Of a stretch of DNA of 64,000 bases, positions 24,409 through 36,136 are shown piece after piece. The notes under the pieces are model-generated. The model ran no database searches and was not told the origin of the DNA. It worked only from the letters and a program-made list of their open reading frames with translations. The DNA comes from Chlorops oryzae (Eukaryota > Arthropoda > Insecta > Diptera > Chloropidae), in assembly GCA_020466095.1 (NCBI GenBank), contig CM035806.1, positions 12,645,724-12,709,723 on the forward strand, read 5' to 3'. The position numbers and the translations under genes were made by a program. Position 1 is the first letter of the stretch. The number at the start of each line of letters is the position of its first letter.

Positions 24409-25117
24409 ATACCCGACACACTCTGTGTCGAGGGTATATTGCGTTTGTGTGGTTGTGTGTAACACCCAGAACCAGTTGAGATAGAATATACAAAATATAT
24501 ATAGAAATGATCAGCGTCACCAGGAGATTCGGTTTAGCCATGTCCGTCTGTCTGTCCGTCTGTCCGTCTGTCTGTCTGTATACAGTTATCTTATCGAAGG
24601 AGTTGAGCTATCTTGATGAAATTTGATGTGCGTACTCACAGGCACACGAGTAAGAACAAGTTCGAGAATGGACCCGATCGGACCATTTTTAGGGGTACCT
24701 CCAGTACTAGGGTCTATTACGAAAAGAACATAAACTGCTCCAAAATCCGAGTTTTTCAAGATATTTTGATGAAATTTGATACTTGAACATATTTGAAGTC
24801 AAGTTATTCAATTTCAAAAAATTGGAAAAGTGGGCGTGGCCGAAGGGAGTTTTTCGAAAATGGCTTTGGACTTTTTCTAAATATTTCAATGAAACTTAGG
24901 ATTTGAGCGTATATCTAAGCCTCCGATTAGAATTCCAAAAAATTGGAAAAGTGGGCGTGGCAGAGGGCCAGTTTTCATAAAGAAATTTAACAAAAGTCGG
25001 TGTATTGGGCCCCTTATGGCCTTAAACACCTCTTGATATTAAAAATTTTTTGAAGATGTATGTCTGTGTCGGGTATTCTTTTGTCAGGCTCGCCTGACTA
25101 TAACACCCTTACTTGTT
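24409..25117 (+). mobile_element. Helentron-like non-autonomous element, most complete copy
   Basis: The 5' end ATACCCGACACA is mirrored by a perfect 12-bp subterminal inverted repeat TGTGTCGGGTAT (25065-25076). A perfect hairpin GTCAGGC-TC-GCCTGAC (25083-25098) and the end CTTACTTGTTT follow. A (GTCY)n block lies near 24545-24580, and AAATTGGAAAAGTGGGCGTGG occurs twice inside. This architecture fits the (GTCY)n-bearing dipteran repeats called mini-me or DINE-1, related to Helentrons. No Rep/helicase is present. Confidence 0.88.
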
Positions 25118-27429
25118 TTTTTTGCTTTCTTCCTGTTTTCTTTTGATTATGAAGGCAAATACAATCAAAACTCATGAGACATTTTTTTTTTTTTTTTGCC
25201 GATTACGTTCTTGTCATTTTCCGCTCTGACGTCATCATATTTCGAGCTGTCAATCGACACTTGTGGCGTTCAAAAGAATTTTTCGAAAGAAAGAATTTTA
25301 CAAGCATCCAATTCGATATTCATCATAAGACCTCGACGATTCCGAGCGTTACTAAAACATTATGACATATTACGAGGCGAACACCCCTCAAAAAGGTGAT
25401 TAGAACAAATACTTATTTGAGATTTAAAAAAGCAATCGAATGAATGCCAATCGTTCGAGAATGTCAAATTGGTAACTCGATTCGAATACAATAATTTGTT
25501 ATGTCAGTCAAAGTGTCAATCGTACTGGTTGACATAATTTATGGTCGCTCAAGCTAAGCTGACCAATTAATCAGTGTACACAAACAAAAGCCAAAATATA
25601 CATATGCGTGTAAATTAGCGCCGACGAAAGGATCGCCCAAACACGCCCGATTTCCTTTTACAACAAAAAACACTGTTCAACAACAACAAAAACAGCAACT
25701 ACAACTGAAATACTTCGTTACAATCGAATCGGAAAGCGACTCTGACAACGATAACGTAAACACCTGTCTTTGTTTTTTTTTTTGTTGGGGCGAGGCAATT
25801 AATGCGAGAGGAGTTTGTCAAATTATTACCCCAAAGCTACTCCTGCCTCCTGCTGAAGCCACCCATAATACACGAACACACTCGCCGCACACTTAAGAGT
25901 ATCTGAGACTTAATCACATTTCAAAAATGGTATTAAAGTAAGTAACTGTTGCTTTCCTTGCGAGTGCATTTATCTTTATTAAACAGCGCTTTCGCATTAG
26001 AAGTGCCTTTGAGTGTTTTCTGCTTCTCTATTGTTTACACGCGAGCTCTCGTTATTCGAGTGGAGGAAAATGTCAACTGAGCGCTCATTGAGTAAAATTG
26101 TGCTCTGAGCTTATGCACAGTGGAATGAGTAGGAATTTTATTTTCAACAAAAAAAAAAAAAAAATAATAGAAAATACTCAGATTTCGTTTTTTCTTCTTC
26201 TTGTAAGTTTTCGGGAAATATGTATGTATATAACAGTGGTGTATATTGCCCGTAAGGGGTTTTCCCATCCATTTTCCCATCCATATTTAAGTTTCGTTTT
26301 TTTCTTTTGGAAACTGATGTTAATAGCTTTAAATATATATAATTTTTTCCCTGTTTATTATCAATCATTTTGGGATTTTCTTCGATATGTTTTCCTTCAC
26401 GGAACCTGGCTGGATGCGAAAACGTGTAAGCTGTTGTACGAAAGAAGCTTAATATTACAAATTTTGAACGTGAAAAAAAAAATGGGAATATTTGTCAAGT
26501 TTCTATAAAAAAATTTCACACATACCTATTTGGACAGCTCATTTTCGATTTCATAAAATATCTCATTTCGTAAATTTTATAAGCCTGAATGAATCCAATT
26601 AATATTCATAGCTTAGTTGTTTATTTATTCAAATCTTAGTTAAATAATTTCGACTTCGTTCGGTTAACAACAATAGGTACTATTAGGCAATTCACAAATT
26701 CTTCTAAAATCATTTTTAGACCCTAAACACTGATTTATGCTGGGGATAAATTTAAAAAGGATTTTAGAAGACTTTTTGAATTGCCTAAATATTTTATATG
26801 TATAACAATATACAATAAAACTTGAACGACTCTTTATCATGTAAAGAATTTCATACAACTTAAATTGGGTTAGCTCTCCAAAATATTTTTGGGGTAGCGA
26901 AATTTACGGCCCGATTCTCAACTATTTTTCCGAGGATTTTGTCTCAGCGAATATTTCACTCGAAAAAGAAAACCTCATATTGTAAAAACACGGCGAAAAG
27001 AATATAAGTGGAGCGACAACTTCGAAAGTTTTAAAGAAAAATTCATCAGTGATGAATCAAAAATTTCTCTCTCTGGGATAAAAAATGCCCCCCGAACCGC
27101 AAAATCCATCCCTTGGACGGGATGCCAATATGGAAAGAATAAAAAGATTTTAAATACGATTAAAAATTTTTTTTGTTGAAATTTTGTCCATTATTTGAGC
27201 TTTGTGTCCCCACTGTTATACATTCAAACTTTTGCGCTAGCGGTGACCAGAGATGTACTTTATTTAAACCGAAGGGATTTTTTCGATTCATAAATATGTA
27301 TATGTCTTTCTTCCAGTTCCCTGTATACATACATACATACGTATGTATATTCGGTCATTGAAAATATGCATTGACGCCTAAAAAAAGGGAATTATCAAAA
27401 GAAATTTCCTCCTAAGACTCTTGTGATAT
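25118..27429. other. Mostly noncoding stretch
   Basis: AT-rich, with weak frames only. The one gene-like signal is a short start-codon exon at 25927-25937, listed separately. The stretch near 26910-27110 starts CCCGATTCTCAA, as do the inner arms of the 10864 MITE, and may be a repeat fragment. Confidence 0.35.
25927..25937 (+). CDS. Candidate first coding exon (ATG plus strong donor)
   Basis: TTTCAAAAATGGTATTAAA is followed by GTAAGTAACT: an initiation context typical of flies and a consensus donor after 11 coding bases. The product would start Met-Val-Leu. No matching phase-2 exon is recognised downstream in the window, so this may be chance. Confidence 0.2.
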
Positions 27430-27629
27430 TTTCGGACTCTGTGACGTTGTTGGTTGAGATGTCAACACTTCTTTCGTGTCGTTTTTTCTGTTTCTTTTTT
27501 TCTTTATTTTATCATTTTTCGTGGTATCACAACGTGTCCATGTGAGGCCTAAATAAGTGTGTCACCCTTAATAATGGCAGCCACGCTTTTCTAACCTAAC
27601 ATAACCTGACCTGACCTAACCTAACCTAC
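27430..27629 (+). mobile_element. SINE copy with partial head and CCTAA tail
   Basis: A partial tRNA-like head (GTTGGTTGAGATGTCAACAC) lacks the B-box. The conserved body (GTGGTATCACAACGTGTCC, AATGGCAGCCACG) follows, then a (CCTAA/CCTGA)n tail. Same family as the 40.6 and 55.4 kb copies, opposite strand. Confidence 0.75.
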
Positions 27630-27694
27630 TGTGATATTATTTGTGTGAAGAAATTATTTAGCTCATAACAAAAAAAAAAAAAAGAAAACAGAAA

Positions 27695-27810
27695 AAAAAT
27701 TGCATGCTTCTCAAGGACTTCAAATTTTAAAAAGGATTAAGAGAAGTTAGGCACTGAAATTATGCAATTTGTGCTCAGAATGGCTGCCGCGGGTGTGACG
27801 GGTGGGATCA
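27695..27810. repeat. Dispersed repeat fragment shared with 59.8 kb
   Basis: TTAGGCACTGAAATTATG, CAATTTGTGCTCAGAATG and the following CTG.C.C recur with few changes at 59811-59860. No ends could be defined. Confidence 0.5.
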
Positions 27811-28559
27811 TATTTCCGACCACGAGTGTATACTCAAAATGGCCACTTAAATTTTTAATTTTGAAAGCTCTTGAAATTTCGGTTATTATAAGAACCTAAC
27901 TATTTCCAAAAATCAGGATATTGGCCAAAGATATTTTTAGGTATTAAAAAAAAATTTAATTTAAGTCAATATAGTCATTTCGATTCGACTTAAAGCTCTC
28001 ACAAGCACGACGCCTTTTTATAGTAACACTCAATATGGGTAAAAGCTTAACAAAATGGGACCTACGAGTATTCGGTAAAGAAATGAAAAGGATGGTCACC
28101 ATTGTGTAAATTGAGTGAAGGTGAAGGAGTACCGAAAGCATGTGTCTCCCCTTTCGTATCTCATCGATGAACGAAACGTTAAACTCCTTTCACTTCATTC
28201 GCTCTCTTCGATTTGAAGAACTACTCATTCTCTCATTTCGCACATGAAAAATTTTAATCATTGCAAAAAGCAAACGAAATTGCGGTAAATTAAAAATGAA
28301 AAAAAAAAAAAAAAAAACTCGAAATATCCTTAAGCGATTGTTGACACGACGCGTCGTATGAGTGGTGTGCTTCTTGGCACATTGCGTATTCGCAGTCATC
28401 GTCTTCAGTTGTTTCCGTTTGAGTGAAAGAGTAGTGTCTCTCGTTGAGTGTTCGAAGTGTTCTTGCTTTGCCTTTCGCTTCGCTTCGGTTCCTTTCATTT
28501 CGTCATTTTGCTCGTCGTCATTCGTTCGCCAGATGCTCGACGGTGCACTCAACTGAATG

Positions 28560-31128
28560 CGGAGTGAAAAATTTCGGCGCGCCATGACTCGCTGTTGTTT
28601 TGAGTTCGTTTCCCGAGAATATCTCGACTCGAATCACAGTGTAATCAAAGAATAGCCGGTGCCAAGTTGCAGCGCACACAAGATGAACGTGAAATTCGCG
28701 TTTTATTCGAATTTCAGTTTTTGGCAAATTTATTACGCGCATTTACTGCTTTCTGATTTTCCATCGCGTTTAAACGTTTTCCAAAGCGACGACAATTTCT
28801 TTTCTTTCTTGTAACGATTTGTGAATAAACAAAAAGGAAAACAAATAAATTAAACAGAATCGCAGCAACAACAAAAAAAAAAAAAAAAAGCGCGGCAAAA
28901 ACATTAAGAAGCGAAGGTGAAAAAAAAGAGAAGACAAAATAAAAAATAAAAAATAAAAGAAAAACAGAATCGTCTGATCGTCTGAGTGCGGGTGGACGCG
29001 GACGTTGTTTGTCATTGCCTTTTGTTGCTGTTGTTATTGTTGTGCTTAAATTAATTAAACAAAAATACATACTCTTGTTCGTCTATGGCAAGATGCAAGA
29101 GAAAGAGCGCAAAGCAGAAAGACAAAGGGTGTCTGCTAGACAAAAATATGTTTGCAGGCAGCGGGCATAGAGACACTCAGAGGCAACATGCTCGGCTATA
29201 GAAATGAAGAAAGCAACGATCAAAGGAGGAACTTGCGACAGCAACAACAACAACAAACACAAAAACAATTTTGTTGAGATTTTTTTTCGGTATTGGCACA
29301 ACATCGCCAGCAACAACGACAGCAACTCTCAACGGCAACAACACCAACACCAACACCACTAACAAAAGCGAAAACATTAAATAAATAAACGAAAAAAAAA
29401 ACAAAAAAAAAACAACAAGGAAACCAAGCGTTGTGGCGACAAAGCAAATATACATTAAGCAGCCGTGATTTCACGGGAATAGCACAAAGAAATAGTGCGG
29501 CATCAGCATTCAAATTGAAATTAAAATCGAATTCGAAATTAAAAAAAAAAAAAATATATGTAAAAATTATTATTGTAAAAAACCTTAAAAATTCGCTTCA
29601 AACAATATACATTTTCGTATATACACATATTGTATATTTATATATATCTCTAAATCTATATATATATATATTGTATATATATATATATATACGTATAGAT
29701 ATATAAATATTTAAAAAACGAAAGAGACGTGTGTGCCTGCGTGAGTCGATACAATTGGCATGCGTTTTTCTTTTTTTGTCGCTGCTCATTTGGCCGGGAA
29801 TTGTGCAAATTAAGCGGTTTATTTGCTAGTTGCGTCGAGTGAAATGTTGAATGTGCCTTATACGTTGAATTTCGATTAAGGCTTTACCCAACAACACAAT
29901 CCCAGCCTCGGTCTCTCAAAAGAAAACAAAAAATTTAACTAAAAAACAAAGAAAAAAAACCAACAGAAAAAAAAAATCACGCAACTTTATTCTGGATATT
30001 CGTATTGTCGAGCACATTAATGGCATACGGCGAAGGCAGCACGCAGCATACTTCAAATAAACATAGAACAGCGGGCGCCAAACAATTTAAGCGACTTTCA
30101 ATTTCAAAAGAGAAAGCAATATAACAACAACAACAACAACAATAACTACAAGAACAACAAAAAGACCAAATAATAAACGATCGACGTGAGAAGCGGAAAT
30201 ATTGAAAGGCGAAATTCCACAGAGTTCCACCACGCAGCCGGTTGAAATTGTGTGTGTTTTCTCGTGGCTGAGCTCTCGGCCGTTGCTGCTAAGTTGCTGA
30301 GAAAAGTTCCAAAAAGGTCTATTAGCCATTTAGCTTAAGCTTCAATTTCAACGTCATTTTGTTTTGTTCGCATCATCGTGTTAAAAACATTTCGTTGCAC
30401 AATCGGAAATCGAAAATAATCACACGCAGGAAGGCGATAGTCCAAAAAGACTTGAGCCGATAAGTTCCCATCATTAGCGTAATTAAAACGAGCAATCAAT
30501 CGCTTGAGCTCAGGCACAATCGTCATCTTCATCTTCATTCATTCATTGATTCTGAATTGGAAATGGGTATTTGATCCTGAATCGGCAAGTGGAAGTACAG
30601 GGGTAATCTGAATCTGAATCTTGATCTGGATCTGAATCTGAATCTGAACCCAAATCGTGAACCATTTGATGCTAGTCGTCGACGTCATTCAACTAGAAAT
30701 ATATTTCGAAGCACGAGCGAAAGCAAGCAGCATCGAAGCAATCTTGTGATAAAACGCAACTCAACAACGGCACATATATATAGCAACATATACATTAGCA
30801 TACTAGCACCATACTAGCACACACACACTCGCACTCACACACATAAATAGACAAGCACACATGGTATTTGGAAGCACACACGGAGCGGTACGTACAAATT
30901 GTGCTTAGGGTACATATTGTACGTACAGATGCATACGGCGAAGCGTATATCTTATTGAGAAAATCAAACGTGAAAAAAAACAGCAAAAATCAACCGAAAA
31001 ATTCGCTGTACAGAACGGCAACGAAGTGGCAGAGGTAAAGGCGACGGCAGCAGCAGCGGCGAAAGCAACAGCAACAGCAACGGCAACGACAACGCTGCTC
31101 GCCAAAAACGGATAAAACGTGCTGAAAG
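28560..31128 (+). promoter_or_regulatory. Probable untranslated leader of an unseen gene, donor at 31129
   Basis: The region is rich in CAA and CAG trinucleotide repeats (near 29240, 30127 and 31050-31090), a composition common in leaders of fly developmental genes. It ends GCTGAAAG followed by GTAAGC, a consensus donor. Frames are short, and the ATG near 30861 closes after about 15 codons. Whether it is one exon or several, and which gene it serves, cannot be told; the coding exons are not recognised in the window. Confidence 0.4.
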
Positions 31129-31910
31129 GTAAGCAACCCAGCCGAAAATTCTGTAAAAAAACCCAGAAAACAATACAAAATTTTGAAGAAAAATACTCGT
31201 AATTTTATGCTAAAAGGAGAAACCAAACATGAACCATTTTAATATTATTTTTTTTCTCTTGCAATTTTCCGATTAAAAATTATAATATTTTTTGTTTTTT
31301 GGTTTCCTTCTTGTCGTTATGATCCAAATGTGTCATTATCCATATAAACGCCATGGAAAGAAAGAGAGAAAAAATTCCATTTTCCGAAAGCACTCAATAA
31401 AATGTATCCCCGAAGCGAAGCCGCAGGGAAGGTAATTTCAATGAAAAGGAAAAGGTCCTTCCCCCACTCTAAACAGCACATCGTTTAATTACCGTTTAAT
31501 TGAGATATTGATGCGGTGCGCGTCTTTCGTCAGCCGAAAACCAAACTGAATTTACCCCCAAAAAGCCAATGGCACTGACAATGAGCGTAACACCGATCCG
31601 ATCCGATCCGATCCGATGCAATGCTGAGTCCATTGGCTTGCCATTCGGTTTTTGGATAAATGAAACGGTGTGAAGCTCTAATAATAGAACACTTAAAATT
31701 TAATAGCCCAATACAACAGCAGGATTATGTGTTATTTAATGATTTTGGATAACATAAGCAGGGCGATGCTATCGATCGAAAAGTTGTGTCCTTTTCATCT
31801 CTTTGTTACTGTAAACTGAGCGAAAAAACGTTGTTCAAATAATAAAAACGAAATTTATTTAAATATGAACAGCCCAAAATTTGGCTCTATTAACGGGCGA
31901 AAAGAATTTA
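31129..31910. other. Probable intron sequence
   Basis: AT-rich, without coding signal. Holds (GATCC)n at about 31596-31615. Presumed intronic because it follows a strong donor. Confidence 0.35.
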
Positions 31911-32385
31911 CAGCGAAGTCTCCCATAAGCGGACACCGACGGTCGCAGCCCTTTTGTCCGCTTATGGGAGACATATTCCCTTTTAAATTTTAATCATATT
32001 TCAGAAAAATGTTCATTACATTTCATATTTTTTAAATTAATTTAAGAGAAAAATTTATAGGACAAAAAATTCCTGTGGAATATTCATTTTGAATGGGGCT
32101 GTTTGCCTTCAAATCGGCGCTCTGAATTTTTTAAATGCTCCAAAGGCACAAAGTCTTTTTTTGCGAAATCCTCAAACCTCAAAATGAGTTATAAATGGCA
32201 ATGCCGTTGCTTCATTCGTTAGAGTTTATTTTGTGTCCGCTTATGGGAGATTTTTTTGTACAAGGAAAAATATCAAAAAATATGTCGCCTTATAAAAGCG
32301 TCCGCTTATTTGAGACCGTTTTGTATGAAAATCATTGAAAAAAACTGGTGTGTTGGAAATTTGTCCGCAAGTAGAGCTTTCACTG
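31911..32385. mobile_element. pogo-like TA-flanked MITE with iterated TIR motif
   Basis: Left end CAGCGAAGTCTCCCATAAGC; right end (complement) CAGTGAAAGCTCTACTTGCG; TA on each side (31909-31910 and 32386-32387). CAGT..CTCT..AAGCGGACA ends recall pogo-group elements of the Tc1/mariner superfamily. The motif GTCCGCTTATGGGAGA recurs at 31920 (inverted), 31962, 32237 and, diverged, 32302 and 32362. It is 475 bp with no transposase. Confidence 0.75.
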
Positions 32386-35300
32386 TACATGCATTCTCAT
32401 TTTTCACACCTTTCATTCACCTGCGATAGATAGGGTTTGAGCTCGCACCGTCGGATTGCTGAGCGAATACGTTACTCATACGCCACATAGAACTCTTATT
32501 CGCTTGGAGTAATGCCCGAATTGACCAAGCTATAAAATTTAAATAAAAATTGAATTTTTTTTATATGGAATTTGACAGTTCTTACAGTTAAGTTTTATTG
32601 AAATAGCTTGGTGAATTTGTATTTGTATATTGTATTGGCATAAGTATGTTACAATTTAAGATGAAATGGAAAATATTTTCGTGTTTTTTTATAACAGCAT
32701 TTTACGAGTATATGCGTGCGCAGTGAAATTTGCTTTGAAAGGATACGCATCGTTGTTAAAGCCAAGTTTAAATACGTCCGTACTACATTTTTTGCTGTAA
32801 GAAAATACGGTCGTTGTGTACTACTTAATGTTGTTACTAACAAAATTGTAATTTTTGCTCAGTGTAGCTTTTGCTGTAGCTGTTGCTGCAGCTGTGGCTG
32901 TGGCTGCGGCTTCAACTGTGACTATGCTGGCATGTCCTCGGGAATGGGTATTTTTCGTTTTATTTATTTTTTTTTTATTATATTTTTTTATAGTAGTTTT
33001 GTAATTTTGTGTCCCTTATTTCGCGGCAGCATTAGAAGCAATTAGTAGTGTTTTATGGCAATGGGAGTTTATGAATGTGAATCGGTGGTCTGGGTGGTTG
33101 GTCGGTGGGTCGGTGGGTCGGTTGGTTTAAAATGTCATGGATGGCTGGCTGGTTTATCGTTTTCCTATGATAATTAATTAAATGCGTTTTAAGTGGTTTG
33201 GGTTGGCATTTTCACTGAGAGTGTCCTTGTTTATATTTTTCAACGTTAAGTGTTTCTTTGCCTCAAAAGTGCGATAGAAAAACAACACCATATTGAATTT
33301 CGTGCTCTTTCAGATGGAATGATCACATTAAGAACTTTCAATTTAGATTAATAAGTATTGGCAGCGGTCTACGCTTTGAGACAACGTTCCCTTTATATAG
33401 AGAAACGTAAAAAAAATAAAATAATTTTAACCCAAAGAAAACTGAAACTTTGACAGCGTTTCATTGCAAAATCGAAATAACTTAATAGTCATTTAGAGTG
33501 AATTCGAACGGCTCATTCGATTCAAAAATTTATCACAATCATGTAACTCCCTTAACTTTTTTTTTTTTCAAAATTCTTCTAATCATTTAATTAACGACCA
33601 ACATTCGAATGAAGTCGCTCTGTTCTTCATCTGCTTGGATGCTGCCGGCAAATAATATTTTTTGATGAAATTATGAGTCGAAAGGTATACTAAAATTTCA
33701 AGAGGATAAACCCTCAAATCATCCCAAAAAGAAAAAGGAAAAATTTGTTTTGAAAGAAAAAAAAACAAACGCCCTTCTTCTCATTTCAAAAGATATGATA
33801 TTAATAACGAAAATACCCGAAATAATAATGTGAAAGCAGCACTTTTGCTGCGATTAAAATTTGGCGTGCGTACTGTTTGGACATAAACAAATTTCTGCGA
33901 TGTTTATTCAACTGGGAAAATGCTTTTAATGAGTTCTTAAAATTCGAAAATTTTCATAAACAAATTGAATTTTGTGATGTGCTGAAGTCGTGACTCTTAT
34001 CGGCTCAGAATGCTGTGGCTGCAGTTTTTGTATATATTCAAGCAGTGAGCTCAACGTCCCGCTGATGGACGATAAGCTTACAGACTTTTGTGCTCCGAAT
34101 GCTGAAGTTTAAAAATATAAATTCAATTTGTCTGTTTTTTTTTGTTTTTTTTTGTTTTATTCATTCTTTCTTTTGTTTGCAGATAACATGTTAATGGGGA
34201 AAAGAAAAAAGAATGCATTTTATTGCAGAAAGAGAAACAAAACTGTAAAAGTACACATTTATTTTTTTATTTATAAAATATTCCTTCATGAGACGACGTG
34301 TTTTCATGATTCATTCTGTTCGAATAAAAATTTTACTCTCGAATATTCTTAAAATAGATCAAAATGATGATCAAAATCTTTTGCAAATCAATCTTATTTC
34401 GAAAGATTCGTTCGTTATTGTATACAAAGCGATTTGGATAAGATGGATTATGTTCGCCACTTGTGAGTCGTACTAATTCCGGGGGAGCACATGTTCATAT
34501 TGCTGAACGAATGTTTACAACAGAAAATCAACGATGCAACGCTTTAATAGTTATATTAAAAGTAATAATTTTAGATAAAATGAAAATTTATTCGCATAGT
34601 TATTAATTACTTAAATATTTATCTTATGTTCACCCAAATTGTTTCAATTCGAGGTTATATGTGTTCTTGCTTATTTCGTTTTTAAATAATTTGTTTTTAT
34701 TTACTCAAATGTTTTCGAATTCAAATCGTTTGCTTCGTAAATTATTTGTGCCTAAACAGTACAAACAACAAAACAAACCAAAAAAAAAAAAAACACATTA
34801 ACGCTTAGAGTACAGGTAGCACATTTCGTTACTCTACACAAAAATTATTCATAATTTTTATTATTATTATTTTTAGTTTTTATCTTCTCCATTGACGCGA
34901 ATCGTTTCTGCATTTCATTTCACGTTAACTCTCGATGGAGTACAACAGCGGCAACTTAATTGATGCCAATTTGCTTAACCGCTTACCAATTAGTTTGTAT
35001 GTTTTTACAATTAAATGCAATTAAAAGTCAACGAGAAAATGCAAATTAAAGCCCAGAATCCCCATTCATACGGACGTATACTTAACGTATCGTTTTTTGC
35101 TCAGCACGAAACGTTGCACATACGACGCACTGTGCGATGAGCGAGAAAGTGAAGATAATTGGGAGATTTTTTCGTTTATTTTTTAAAATTTTTTTATTTA
35201 TTTATTTTTTTTTTGTAACTTCATCTGATGCGATGGTGTTTTAAAAAGCAATAAATTTCTGAAAATTGATATTACATATTTATGTATAAAAAATGAAACG

Positions 35301-36094
35301 GCATGGATTTAATTGAATTCTTGTGGTGATAAAAAAAATAAATAATGAAATTCATAAATTATATTTATAATACAAAATAAGAATTTTCTAAAGTTTTAGC
35401 ACTCAACATAATATATCAAAAGAAAAAAAAAGAAAAAAAAAAACGAACAAAAACCGGTTCCATTTCATTCCATATTGATTTGTGAAAAGAAATTTTTCCA
35501 ATCAAACTTTTTAAGGCCACACAACTTAAGATGCGAAAGCTCTCGTTCTTAATCCAAAAATTGAGATTCTCTTGCATTGAAGTTTATTATTTAGCGCTAT
35601 CTCCACGAATGATTTCAACTTATTGATGATGCTTTCATCCAAGCAGGCAAAAAAAAAAAAAAAAATTATTAAAGAGCATTCCGTAGCAAAATATATATAT
35701 TCGCTCAACTGTGGAGAATCCTTTGGAAAAGACTCAAGTTTTGCCTGGCATTCTTTTGCATCATCTGCTAACTCCGTTATACTTTCGAGCAAAGTTTAAA
35801 GCATAAAGAATTTGATTTGTTTCTTTCTCGTTTTCATAAACCATTTTTTTTTTTTGTACTCTGTTATTTTTATTCGCAGATTTTTGTTTGTTTTTCCTCC
35901 TCTGCATCTATGGTTTTTCTTTTGTGAGTAGCTAGAGAAATTTTCCTTTTTTTTTCTCGCATGCTCGCGTACCCAGCAGCTGAACACGACGTATGACTAA
36001 CAAAAATCGCTACGACAAAAACATTCCCTTGCGCTCAGACGTATAGGCTGACGAAGAGACACAGAGCTCCCTCAGTCTATCAGAAAGACAAACC

Positions 36095-36136
<42 letters not shown>

